From the NCBI GenBank assembly GCA_965214375.1, contig OZ243947.1, positions 124,001 to 188,000 on the forward strand: a DNA stretch of 64,000 bases, given 5' to 3'. The notes under the pieces were generated by a model. It ran no database searches. It was given only the letters and a program-made list of their open reading frames with translations, and had not been told where the DNA came from. This stretch comes from Endobugula sp965214375. Its GTDB lineage: Bacteria > Pseudomonadota > Gammaproteobacteria > Pseudomonadales > Cellvibrionaceae. A program made the position numbers and the translations under genes. Positions 1 to 8,753 of the stretch are shown here, piece by piece (the first letter of the stretch is position 1; the number at the start of each line of letters is the position of its first letter).

Positions 1-3000
1 ATTGTTGTAGGTGTTCTTGATTCAGGTGTGGACTATACCCACCCCGATTTGGCTGCGGCGATGTGGGTGAATCCAGGAGAAATTCCTGATGATGGCATTG
101 ATAACGATGGCAATGGATATGTGGATGATGTGCATGGTTGGGATGCGTTTGATGGTGATAATGACCCGATGGATGTTAATGGCCATGGTTCACATGTGGC
201 AGGAACCATTGCTGCTGTAAGGGATAATAATCAGGTTGTTGTTGGCGTAACACCGAATGTGAAAATTATGGCTTTGAAGTTTGGGGGAGCCATTTCTGGT
301 AGTGAATCAGCGGCAATTGAACTGATTAATTATGTAAATGTGATGCAGTCCCAGTATGGGTTTGATATTCGTTTAACCAATAATAGCTGGGGCAATACCT
401 TTTATAGTGTCTCGCTAGAGGAGGCGATTATGCAATCCAATACACAGAATATTTTAGTTGTAGCGGCTGCAGGCAATAGCTCGACTAATACTGATAATTT
501 TATGTATTACCCACAAGGTTACGATGTGCCTAATGTGATTTCAGTTGGAGCAACAGATAGCGGAGATAATTTGGCGTCGTTTTCCAACTATGGACTTTCC
601 AATGTTGATATTGCCGCTCCTGGTGATTTAATTTTAAGTACGGTGCCGGATAATGCGTACGCCTTTTACAGTGGAACATCTATGGCCGCTCCACATGTCA
701 GTGGAGCACTTGCATTGTTAGCGTCTATTGATCCGACATTAAATGCCGCTGCATTGAAAGAACGCGTCTTGAATAATGCCGACGTGGTGAATGGTTTGAC
801 CACGCAGATAGCGGGTGGTAGAAGACTAAGCGTTAATGGTATTTGGTTTCCTGGCTGACTTGAAATTGATGTTTCAAAAACTGATCCGTTAATCGTACCT
901 GAAGGTGGTACAGCAACGTTTAATGTGCGTCTTACTGAAAATCTTGAAGCGGGCTCGAGTGTAGAGGCTACAATCTCTCGTTCAGTGGGTGATGAAGATA
1001 TTACGGTCAGCCCGGCTTTAATATCTTTTGATGCGACCAATTGGGATCAATGGCAAACAATCACCGTTGCAGCGGCGCAGGATAGTTATGGGGCGCGAGG
1101 TACTGCAACATTGTTTATCAGTGGTGAAAGCTTTTCGCCTTTGAGTATATCTGTTGTTGAGGAAGATGATGAGTATGCACAGTATTGCGACTCTGTTACC
1201 AGCATTCCTATAGCCGAATGTGAGGCATTAAAGGGGTTGTACGACTCAACAGGCGGTGATAATTGGACAAATAATACCGGGTGGTTAGAGAATCAAAACC
1301 CATGTAGCTGGTTTGGGATCAATTGTGTGTCCGGATCAGTAGATTCAATTTCTCTCTATTCAAACAATATTTCGGGCGTGTTGCCAGCAGAGTTAGGTAA
1401 CTTGCCTAAGTGAGTAAATGTGGACTTATCCAGCAACCAGTTGAGTGGTGGTATACCCTCTTCTCTAGGTGATTTGAAAAGTCTACGTTCTTTGTACCTT
1501 CATGATAACCAAATCAGTGGTGATATTCCGCCTGAGCTGGGTGATCTTACAGATTTAACATATCTCAATGTTGGTACTAATGAATTAACAGGTGTGATTC
1601 CTGCAACGTTAGTCAATTTAGCTAATCTCGACAATTTAGATTTGTATAACAATCAATTAACAGGCACCATTCCTGTTGAGCTAAGCAGTTTAAATAATTT
1701 GAGATTTTTGTGTTTGTGGGGTAATCAGCTAACAGGAAATATTCCTGCAAGTTTGGGTGGTTTGGTAGAACTACAGTTCTTGGGACTATGGTCCAACCAA
1801 CTGGAAGGTAATATTCCTGTCGAGTTGGGTAATCTAATAAACCTATCTATTCTGTATTTGGACGGAAATCAGTTAACTGGCACTATTCCGGCTGAGTTCG
1901 TAGAGTTAAATAATTTGTCCACAATTCATGTGAGTTACAATCAACTGACAGGTGATATTCCATCGTGGCTTGGTAACTTGACGAGCTTAAATTCTTTTGC
2001 TGCGGATAACAACGAATTTACAGGCAGCATACCCAATAGTATTGGTAATCTGACTAATTTATATTCCTTGTCACTTATGAACAATCGTTTATCTGGGGCA
2101 ATTCCTGATGCAATTGGCAATCTATCAAATTTAAATTGGCTTACATTATCCAACAACAAATTCAGTGGTGAAATTCCATCTAGCATTGTGAACCTGGAAA
2201 ATGCCATCGATATTTCGTTGTTGAATAATGCTTTGGAAACGAGTGATCTGGCAGTCGATACTTTCCTCGAGTCCCTCACGCCGGGCTGGAAAACGACACA
2301 AACGGTACCACCAACAAATCTTGAGCTTTCTGAACAAAATGGTCAATGGTTATTAACGTGGGATCCTATTCCCTTTAGATATAACGGCTATTACATAATG
2401 AGTTATGCAGATAATCCTAATGGGCCATTTATCGAGCATGGTACAACGATCAGTAAAAACAGTAGTGAATATATTATTGACGATATCGCAGAAAACCCCG
2501 GTCACTTCTATGTTGTGCAATCTTTTACAGCGACTGATAATTTTCAGAAGAATGAGATTACTAGCCGTTACAGTGAAGTACTTGCATCTGATGTGACACC
2601 TCCGGTGATTACGATTGCCTACCCCGATATTATTATTGAAGCGACGGGTGAATGTACCAGTGTTGATTTAGGTGTGGTAACAGCAGTGGATGATATCTTC
2701 GGCTCAGTGTCAGTCACCCCCGATCAAACGGGTCCTTTTACAGAGGGTGATTATGTAATTACTTGGACGGCAACCGATAATGTGGGTAATACTTCAACAG
2801 CTACCCAGAGGGTTGGTGTCTTGCCAATGGGAACTGATTATTGGAATAATTGTGCATTAGAAGGCGGTACGTGTGAAGTGCCTGTGTCGTCGTATGTTCG
2901 TTATGGTAACTCGGCAGAGTATTATTACGCCTATGTTAACGATAGCGTTGCTTGTAGTAACGACACCTTTGGCGATCCTATCTTTGGTGTTTTGAAGCAA

Positions 3001-4174
3001 TGTGATTACATACTCGCTAATCAGGCTGATGCTGATGCTGATGGAGGGTGTGGCTGATCGTCATGATGTCTTCCCCAATACTCCTTCTGAAGCTCAAGAT
3101 AGTGATGGTGATGGTGTAGGCGATAATGCAGACCCATTCCCTAATGATCCCAGTAATGCAGTCAATGACATAGCTTGGACTTTCTGTAGCTATGAAGGTG
3201 GTCAGTGTGTGCTTCCTGTACCCGCTATTGTTCGTTACGGGGCTAATATTAGCTATATTTACCAACCAGTGATGACGGATGTTTCCTGTAGTAATGTTCA
3301 CTTTGGTGATCCTATTTCTGGCGTCTTTAAACAATGTGATTATATATTGAGTGATCAGATTGATTTTGATGGTGATGGTGTTGTTGACCGTGATGATGCC
3401 TTTCCTGATAACCCAACTGAAACTCGTGACAGTGATGGTGACGGTATTGGTGATAATGCAGACCCTGATCCTGACAATCCTAACAATAATCCGGTGTGGA
3501 TTTTCTGTGGCGGTGAAGGTGACAACTGTGAGGCACCTATTCCTGCCATTGTTCGCTATGGTGCTAATGATATTTACGTATCGCAATCTGTCGCTGATGT
3601 CGTAAGTTGTACTAATGATAGTTTTGGTGATCCGGTGCCGGGTGTTGTTAAACACTGCGATTATGCCCTGAGTGATCAGACAGATTTTGATGGTGACGGT
3701 GTGGTGGATCGCGATGATGCGTTCCCCGCTGACCCGACTGAAACTCATGATAGTGATGGTGACGGTATTGGAGATAATTCAGATCCATTCCCTAATGATG
3801 CTGAAAATTCTCCCGGTGCTAACTGGGTTCATTGTGCGATAGAAGGGTTTACCTGCAATGTGCCCGCCAATTCCATTGTCCGTTACGGCGCAAATAATCA
3901 ATATGTATTCAGACAAGTGGCAGAATCAATTGAATATTCCAATAGCGTCTTTGGTGATCCTGTTCCGGGAGTTTTCAAAAGTTGCTCATACATAGGATTG
4001 GCTTTGCAAGACGTTGATGGTGATGCTATCGCAGATAGTATCGACAATTGTGTCAATGTTCCTAACCCTGATCAGTCTGATATTGATGGTGATGGTATTG
4101 GTGATGCTTGTGATTTAACGAATAGCGCTCCAACTTGGGGTGACTTCTCATGGGGTGACGCAACATGGCAATAA
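1..4174 (+). pseudogene. Giant secreted subtilase / LRR / thrombospondin-3-repeat protein, 5'-truncated by the window and broken
   Basis: The reading frame is open from base 1, so the N-terminus lies outside the window. In order it encodes: a peptidase S8 domain with the full catalytic triad (Asp in VLDSGVDYTHPDL, His in GHGSHVAG, Ser in SGTSMAAPHVSG); a Calx-beta-like stretch; an LRR cap (about 1250-1330) and roughly a dozen 24-residue plant-type leucine-rich repeats to about 2240; a fibronectin-like and a HYR-like segment; then four Cys-rich modules alternating with thrombospondin type-3-like DxDGDG calcium repeats. Three lesions interrupt one continuous homology: in-frame TGA at 856-858, in-frame TGA at 1411-1413 inside an LRR, and an apparent 2-base loss near 3045 that moves the rest into another frame, ending at TAA 4172-4174. 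Such proteins are usually exported and act on proteins or as adhesins. The intact triad shows the protease was active before decay. Mixed lesions make this a pseudogene rather than separate genes. Confidence 0.85.
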
Positions 4175-4218
4175 CTTTTAAGAGACAACCGAACAAATTT
4201 TTTCACAGGAGAGTAGAA

Positions 4219-5352
4219 ATGAAACGCGTAATGTTAGGAATGACCACGTTAGCGACACTGTTAGTATCTAATAGTTTGCAGGCGGATGTACCCAATGTGT
4301 TTACGGATGGTGAGCCTGCGATAGCGGCGGAAGTGAATGAAAATTTTAATGATTTAGATACCAGAGTGACGGCACTAGAAGGTATCTCTGGTAGTGATAC
4401 TATTACTATCAACGTAGAGTGTAATGCTGGAGGATCAGCCAATAATGCTATTGCAGAAGCTGCTTCGGCTAAGCACTTGTTTGTTAATATTTCCGGAACA
4501 TGTAATGAGCGGGTAGTGATTACTCGTTCTGGTGTTTCTCTGTTGAGTGATGCCGCTACTCCGGCTAGCATTAATTTTGTTGAAACTCCGTTAAGCCCAC
4601 TTCATGTTTCTTTGGGTGATGTTCTATTGCCAGAATTGAATGGTGCGATCAATCTTATCGGTGCTAGTAATATTATTATTGATAATTTAACGATAACAGG
4701 AGCAACAGCAGGTGTTGCTGTTCGTTATAACAGTTCAGCAATTGTCCAGAACTCAACGCTGACAGGTAATGTTATTGGTTTGTCTGCAGACTCAAACAGT
4801 ACTGCGGTATTAGCGAATAGCCAAGTGAATAACAACTCTTTGTATGGTGCGGTTGCTAATAACTCCGGTACTCTTAGTTTAACGGGTGGCAATACTATTG
4901 TTCAAACAGGGCCTAAAGCAGGAAATTTTAAAAATTATGCCATAGGCGGCTTCCGTAACTCTTCGATAACTATATCCGGTGTAAATAGTCTTGAGGCTAT
5001 TGGTGTAGATAATGAAGTACTTGGTATCTATTATAATTCACAAGTCCGTGTGCACCGTGATTTGTTAACGGCTAATGGAAATTCGTCGGTGGGTTACGAT
5101 TCACAGATTAATCTTAGAGATGTTAATCATACCGGGAATATTGCAGTATTTACCCGAGGTGCATTACGCTTGCAAAACTTGTCCGGATCAACAACCTCTG
5201 GGGTCACAGTAACAGGTAATATCAATTCTAGTACTTTGGCTTTTGTTACGATTGGTTCAGGCACAACAGTTAATGGTAGTGTGACTTGCGGTCTTAATAG
5301 CTCTCATGGTTCTATTGCGGGCATAGTGACAGGCCCTATTACCAATTGTTAA
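4219..5352 (+). CDS. Secreted right-handed beta-helix-like protein, function unknown
   Basis: The 377-residue product starts at ATG 4219, preceded by a good ribosome site (AGGAGAG, about 4208-4214). The open frame extends further upstream, but only this start gives a proper signal peptide (MKRVMLGMTTLATLLVSNSLQA, cleavage expected after the last Ala). The mature N-terminus has the NVFTDGEPAIAAEVNENFNDL type of motif seen on many secreted bacterial and phage-tail-like proteins, followed by a short coiled segment (LDTRVTALEG). The rest is rich in Asn, Thr, Ser, Val and Gly with regular spacing (for example GASNIIIDNLTITGA and AIVQNSTLTGNVIG), as in parallel beta-helix (pectate-lyase-like) folds. 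I see no lyase catalytic signature. It lies 44 bases after the giant pseudogene, so the two may once have been expressed together. A terminator follows. Confidence 0.75.
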   Translation: MKRVMLGMTTLATLLVSNSLQADVPNVFTDGEPAIAAEVNENFNDLDTRVTALEGISGSDTITINVECNAGGSANNAIAEAASAKHLFVNISGTCNERVVITRSGVSLLSDAATPASINFVETPLSPLHVSLGDVLLPELNGAINLIGASNIIIDNLTITGATAGVAVRYNSSAIVQNSTLTGNVIGLSADSNSTAVLANSQVNNNSLYGAVANNSGTLSLTGGNTIVQTGPKAGNFKNYAIGGFRNSSITISGVNSLEAIGVDNEVLGIYYNSQVRVHRDLLTANGNSSVGYDSQINLRDVNHTGNIAVFTRGALRLQNLSGSTTSGVTVTGNINSSTLAFVTIGSGTTVNGSVTCGLNSSHGSIAGIVTGPITNC

Positions 5353-5375
5353 TGTATTTTTGAACGATAGTGAAT

Positions 5376-5401
5376 AAACCCGACGCAACTTCGGGTTTTT
5401 T
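5376..5401 (+). terminator. Rho-independent terminator after the beta-helix protein gene
   Basis: An 8-base-pair stem (AAACCCGA / TCGGGTTT) with a 7-base loop is followed by a T run. It sits 24 bases after the TAA of the secreted protein gene and just before the convergent dusC, and may work on both strands. Confidence 0.85.
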
Positions 5402-5427
5402 ATATCCGTGCATAAAACGATATTTGA

Positions 5428-6420
5428 TTAGCTGTAAGCGTAGTTAACTTTCGTAGCAGTAATATCACTTGTCTTTAGATGATTTAAAAATAGTTGATCA
5501 ATCGCTTCTTTATCTCGCAAACGTTTAACGCCCTCAAAGAACTGTCTTGCTTGCGGATATTGACGTTGCAGATAATGCAGCCATTGTTTTAAACGGTTGC
5601 CCGTGTGATGTGGTGGATAAAGCGGTGTCGTGGAATCGAAAAATTCTTTTAACAGAAGACAGATGCTTGACCAGTTCATCGGTGTATATTCGTGACCTTG
5701 TGCTTTTGCTTTGATTTGCAGAGCCAAATCCGGGCAGGATAACAGCCCTCTACCCAACATAAAATCCTGGCATTGTGTAATTTCTCGGCAGCGCTCAAAG
5801 TCGGAAACATTCCATATTTCGCCATTGGCAATAACGGGCACATCAATTTGTTGACGAATATCGGTAATCATTTCCCAATAGGATGGTGGGCGATAGCCAT
5901 CAGCTTTGGAGCGCGCATGTACAGTAATTTCGTTGGCTCCTGCCTCATAAGCGGCCAAGGCATTTTCTAAATATAAACGCTTATCGTTAAAGCCCAGACG
6001 CATTTTGGCGGTAACAGGAATAGGTGCAGGCACCTGCTCGCGGGTGGCTTTGATAATATTGTAGAGCCTTTCCGGGGTTTGTAACAGACAGGCACCACCG
6101 TCACTTTTGTTAACAGTTTTTGCCGGGCAGCCAAAATTTAAGTCAATAGCACAAGCTCCCAAGTTGGCGGCCTTAGCAGCGTTCGCTGCAACGGGGTCAG
6201 GTTTGCCGCCGAGCAGTTGTACGCGTACGGGTGTGCCAGAAGAGGTGCGCCCAGTCGTTTTTAATTCGGGACAGTATCGGTAAAAGACGCGTGTGGGCAA
6301 TAGTTGTTCCGTAACACGAATAAATTCTGTCACACAGACGTCAATACCTCCAATACGAGTGAGTAGGTGACGTAAAGTATGGTCAACAACCCCTTCCATC
6401 GGGGCAAGAAACAGGCGCAT
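5428..6420 (-). CDS. dusC: tRNA-dihydrouridine(16) synthase DusC
   Basis: FMN-dependent enzyme that reduces uridine 16 in the D-loop of tRNAs with NAD(P)H. The 330-residue product opens with LFLAPMEGVVDHTLR and carries the Dus family core: VTEFIRVT, the substrate-loop cysteine in NFGCPAKTVNKSDGGA, the basic AKMRLG strand, the ITVHARSKADGY segment and VIANGEIWN. The length and the DusC-type opening favour DusC over DusA or DusB. It is convergent with the secreted protein gene and intact throughout. The next upstream gene on the same strand is the small basic protein, whose stop is 18 bases before this start, so the two may share a transcript. Confidence 0.92.
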   Translation of the reverse strand: MRLFLAPMEGVVDHTLRHLLTRIGGIDVCVTEFIRVTEQLLPTRVFYRYCPELKTTGRTSSGTPVRVQLLGGKPDPVAANAAKAANLGACAIDLNFGCPAKTVNKSDGGACLLQTPERLYNIIKATREQVPAPIPVTAKMRLGFNDKRLYLENALAAYEAGANEITVHARSKADGYRPPSYWEMITDIRQQIDVPVIANGEIWNVSDFERCREITQCQDFMLGRGLLSCPDLALQIKAKAQGHEYTPMNWSSICLLLKEFFDSTTPLYPPHHTGNRLKQWLHYLQRQYPQARQFFEGVKRLRDKEAIDQLFLNHLKTSDITATKVNYAYS

Positions 6421-6438
6421 AATAACGTGTTGTCGGGT

Positions 6439-6657
6439 TTAATGGTGGGAAGTATCGCCTACATCATCACTTTTGTCGGCGTTTTGTGTTGCTAGGTATG
6501 CGTAATAGTCCTCATCCAGAGTGCGTTCTTGACGACGATCACCCGATTTACGGCGCTTGCGGTGATAGATATCAATATCCATATGCTTGCAAGGGTCATC
6601 ACTTTCACGGCGTTCACTACCCTTACGACGGCGATTGATAAAGATTTTTCTATTCAT
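6439..6657 (-). CDS. Small highly charged protein, conserved type, function unknown
   Basis: A 72-residue product if translation starts at the ATG at 6657. A longer frame to 6798 exists, but its extra N-terminus is hydrophobic, low-complexity and overlaps the divergent bolA start, so I prefer the short form. The sequence is packed with Arg and Lys (NRRRKGSERRES, YHRKRRKSGDRRQE) around a DPCKHMDIDIY core and ends in an acidic tail. I recall similar 70-residue proteins in Pseudomonadales, but no function is known to me. There is no signal peptide or membrane segment. It lies directly upstream of dusC and diverges from bolA. The basic patches could contact nucleic acid (inference only). Confidence 0.65.
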   Translation of the reverse strand: MNRKIFINRRRKGSERRESDDPCKHMDIDIYHRKRRKSGDRRQERTLDEDYYAYLATQNADKSDDVGDTSHH

Positions 6658-6774
6658 AAATACCAGTACCACGACTTTATCAGCTAATACGTACAGTTTA
6701 GTATAAAAATGCAGTTTTTTGTTAAAACAATTTATATAATTATTGATTATTTGAGGTATTAAGAGAAGGTTTAT

Positions 6775-7092
6775 ATGGGAAATACCATTCAACAACAAAT
6801 AGAACGTAAGCTTCGTGAGTCGCTACAACCGCAAGAGCTTCAGGTGATTAATGAAAGCCATGGCCACAATGTGCCGGAAGGGTCGGAGTCACATTTTAAA
6901 TTGATTATTGTCAGTCCAGTTTTTGATGGCTTGCGCCTGATACAGCGTCAACAAAAAGTGTATCAGATATTGTCTGAAGAAATAGCCGGTAGCGTGCATG
7001 CGTTAACCATGCAAACACTGACACCAGATGAATGGAGCGCAGATTCTATAGTTAAAAGTTCTCCCAATTGTATGGGTGGGGGACGTTCATGA
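6775..7092 (+). CDS. BolA family protein
   Basis: BolA proteins bind monothiol glutaredoxins and [2Fe-2S] clusters and in some bacteria also act as stress-related regulators. This 105-residue protein has the family core: NESHGHNVPEGSESHFK, then IVSPVFDGL, and HALTMQTLTPDEW near the end. In classical BolA the segment after the GL turn reads RHR or RHQ and its His helps bind the cluster; here the same place reads RQQ (residues 58-60), as in IbaG-like members. The gene has an AAGG ribosome site and overlaps trhO by four bases (ATGA), so the two are probably translationally coupled. A short Gly-rich tail (MGGGRS) is unusual but compatible with the family. Confidence 0.85.
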   Translation: MGNTIQQQIERKLRESLQPQELQVINESHGHNVPEGSESHFKLIIVSPVFDGLRLIQRQQKVYQILSEEIAGSVHALTMQTLTPDEWSADSIVKSSPNCMGGGRS

Positions 7093-8030
7093 GCACGATT
7101 GTCGTTGCCGCTCTCTATCGTTTTGTCAACTTGCCTGATTACAAAGACTTGCGCGTACCATTATTGGATAAATGTTTGAGTGAGAATATAAAAGGAACTT
7201 TATTACTGGCATCAGAAGGCATTAATGGGACCGTTGCAGGTACTCGTGCAGGAATTGATAACTTGTTAACTTATCTGCGTCAGGATGCACGCCTTGCTGC
7301 GTTAGAGCATAAAGAATCTTTTTATGAAGAGTTGCCATTTTATCGTATGAAGGTAAAACTCAAACGAGAAATTGTCACTATGGGTGTAGAGGGTATTGAC
7401 CCTAATCATGTGGTCGGTACTTATGTTGCGCCAAAAGATTGGAATCACTTAATTAGTGACCCCGATGTGACAGTGGTTGATACACGCAATTATTATGAAT
7501 GTGCTATTGGTTCTTTTAAGAATTCTCTCGATCCTGAAACAACAACATTTCGCGAATTTCCCGATTATGTAAAGAAAAATCTCGATCCCAAAAAACATAA
7601 AAAAGTGGCGATGTTTTGTACCGGGGGCATTCGTTGTGAAAAATCAACCGCGTATATGAAAGAGCAGGGGTTCGATGAGGTTTATCATCTTAAAGGCGGT
7701 ATTCTTAAATATCTTGAAGATGTTCCTCAGGAAAACAGTCTATGGGAAGGGGAATGTTTCGTCTTTGATAATCGTGTCGCCGTTGATCATAATTTGGACA
7801 AAGGCTCTTACGATCAATGCTATGGTTGTCGTCATCCCATCACGGAAGAAGATAAACAATCAGAATTTTATATGCCAGGCGTCACTTGTCCTCGTTGTTA
7901 CGACAAACAAACCCCTCAGCAACACCAACGTTATACAGAGCGTCAAAAACAAATACAGTTGGCTAAAATGCGTAATGAAGAACATATTGGTGCTCCACCG
8001 CCGTCAGTAAAACGTGCGCGTAATCTTTAA
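7089..8030 (+). CDS. trhO: tRNA uridine(34) hydroxylase TrhO (rhodanese-like, UPF0176)
   Basis: TrhO performs oxygen-dependent hydroxylation of uridine 34 in tRNA, the first step to (c)mo5U. The 313-residue product has an N-terminal acylphosphatase-like domain (GTLLLASEGINGTVAG), a rhodanese domain with DTRNYYECAIGSF and the active-site cysteine in FCTGGIRCEKS, and a C-terminal zinc-like segment (CYGCRHP ... CPRC). I chose the ATG at 7089, which overlaps the bolA stop, rather than the in-frame start at 7068, because family members begin close to this IVVAALYRFV strand. The gene is intact and is followed by a short DUF1653 gene. Confidence 0.93.
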   Translation: MSTIVVAALYRFVNLPDYKDLRVPLLDKCLSENIKGTLLLASEGINGTVAGTRAGIDNLLTYLRQDARLAALEHKESFYEELPFYRMKVKLKREIVTMGVEGIDPNHVVGTYVAPKDWNHLISDPDVTVVDTRNYYECAIGSFKNSLDPETTTFREFPDYVKKNLDPKKHKKVAMFCTGGIRCEKSTAYMKEQGFDEVYHLKGGILKYLEDVPQENSLWEGECFVFDNRVAVDHNLDKGSYDQCYGCRHPITEEDKQSEFYMPGVTCPRCYDKQTPQQHQRYTERQKQIQLAKMRNEEHIGAPPPSVKRARNL

Positions 8031-8061
8031 ACAATGCTCACCGATCAATGAGTCAATATTT

Positions 8062-8295
8062 ATGCAAGACGATAATATAACGTTAGCAAAAGGCACTTAT
8101 CGCCATTACAAGGGTAATGATTATGAAGTCATTGATATTGCCCGCCACAGTGAAACCAAAGAATGGTTAGTGGTATACCGTTGTTTGTATGATGATTATT
8201 CATTATGGTTGCGACCCTATGACATGTTTGTAGAATCTATTGTTGTTGAAGGCCGACATGTGCCACGCTTTTCTTTGGTAAAAGCGCTGCTATGA
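8062..8295 (+). CDS. DUF1653 family protein
   Basis: A 77-residue product if the ATG at 8062 is used. The frame runs back to 8014, but the extra residues are not typical of the family. It shows the DUF1653 signature: KGTYRHYKGNDYEVIDIARHSET, then LVVYRCLYDDYSLWLRPYDMF. The fold is a small beta-barrel-like domain of unknown function, common in proteobacteria. The stop overlaps the tadA start (ATGA at 8292-8295), so the gene belongs to the same transcription unit as tadA and probably trhO. No catalytic motif is visible. Confidence 0.85.
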   Translation: MQDDNITLAKGTYRHYKGNDYEVIDIARHSETKEWLVVYRCLYDDYSLWLRPYDMFVESIVVEGRHVPRFSLVKALL

Positions 8296-8753
8296 AGTCG
8301 CATGAGTATTGGATGCAGCAGGCTTTAGAACTGGCAAAACAGGCAGCTGAGCATCAGGAAGTGCCCGTTGGTGCAGTGATTGTTCGTGATGAGAAAGTGA
8401 TTGGTCGGGGTTTTAATCAACCGATAAATTTGCATGATCCAACGGCTCATGCCGAGATTCAAGCGTTACGTGATGCGGCAAAAAATGTGGGTAATTACCG
8501 TCTTCCGGGCGCAACGCTTTACGTGACTATTGAACCCTGTGCCATGTGCGCTGGAGCCATTGTTCACAGTCGCATTCAACATCTTGTGTATGGCGCTCTC
8601 GAGCCAAAAGCCGGCGCAATTGTCAGTCAGACGCAACAATTAGATGGCATGCACCTGAATCATAAAGTACGATCTACGGGCGGTGTTTGTGCTGAAGAGG
8701 CTGCAGAGTTAATGCGTCATTTTTTTGTGCGTCGCCGAACAAAAAAATCATAA
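8292..8753 (+). CDS. tadA: tRNA-specific adenosine deaminase TadA
   Basis: TadA deaminates the wobble adenosine 34 of tRNA-Arg(ACG) to inosine and is essential in most bacteria. The 153-residue product has the zinc deaminase motifs HAEIQ (His ligand and proton-shuttling Glu) and PCAMCAGA (two Cys ligands), plus the tRNA-binding C-terminal tail with RRRTKKS. It overlaps the DUF1653 gene by four bases and converges with mltF, with the two stop regions overlapping slightly at 8748-8753. Everything expected is present. Confidence 0.95.
   Translation: MKSHEYWMQQALELAKQAAEHQEVPVGAVIVRDEKVIGRGFNQPINLHDPTAHAEIQALRDAAKNVGNYRLPGATLYVTIEPCAMCAGAIVHSRIQHLVYGALEPKAGAIVSQTQQLDGMHLNHKVRSTGGVCAEEAAELMRHFFVRRRTKKS

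Noticed and set aside
3017..3748. Long minus-strand ORF opposite the calcium repeats
   Set aside because: Shadow of the repetitive Asp/Gly-rich coding strand; its translation is a low-complexity mirror of the repeats.
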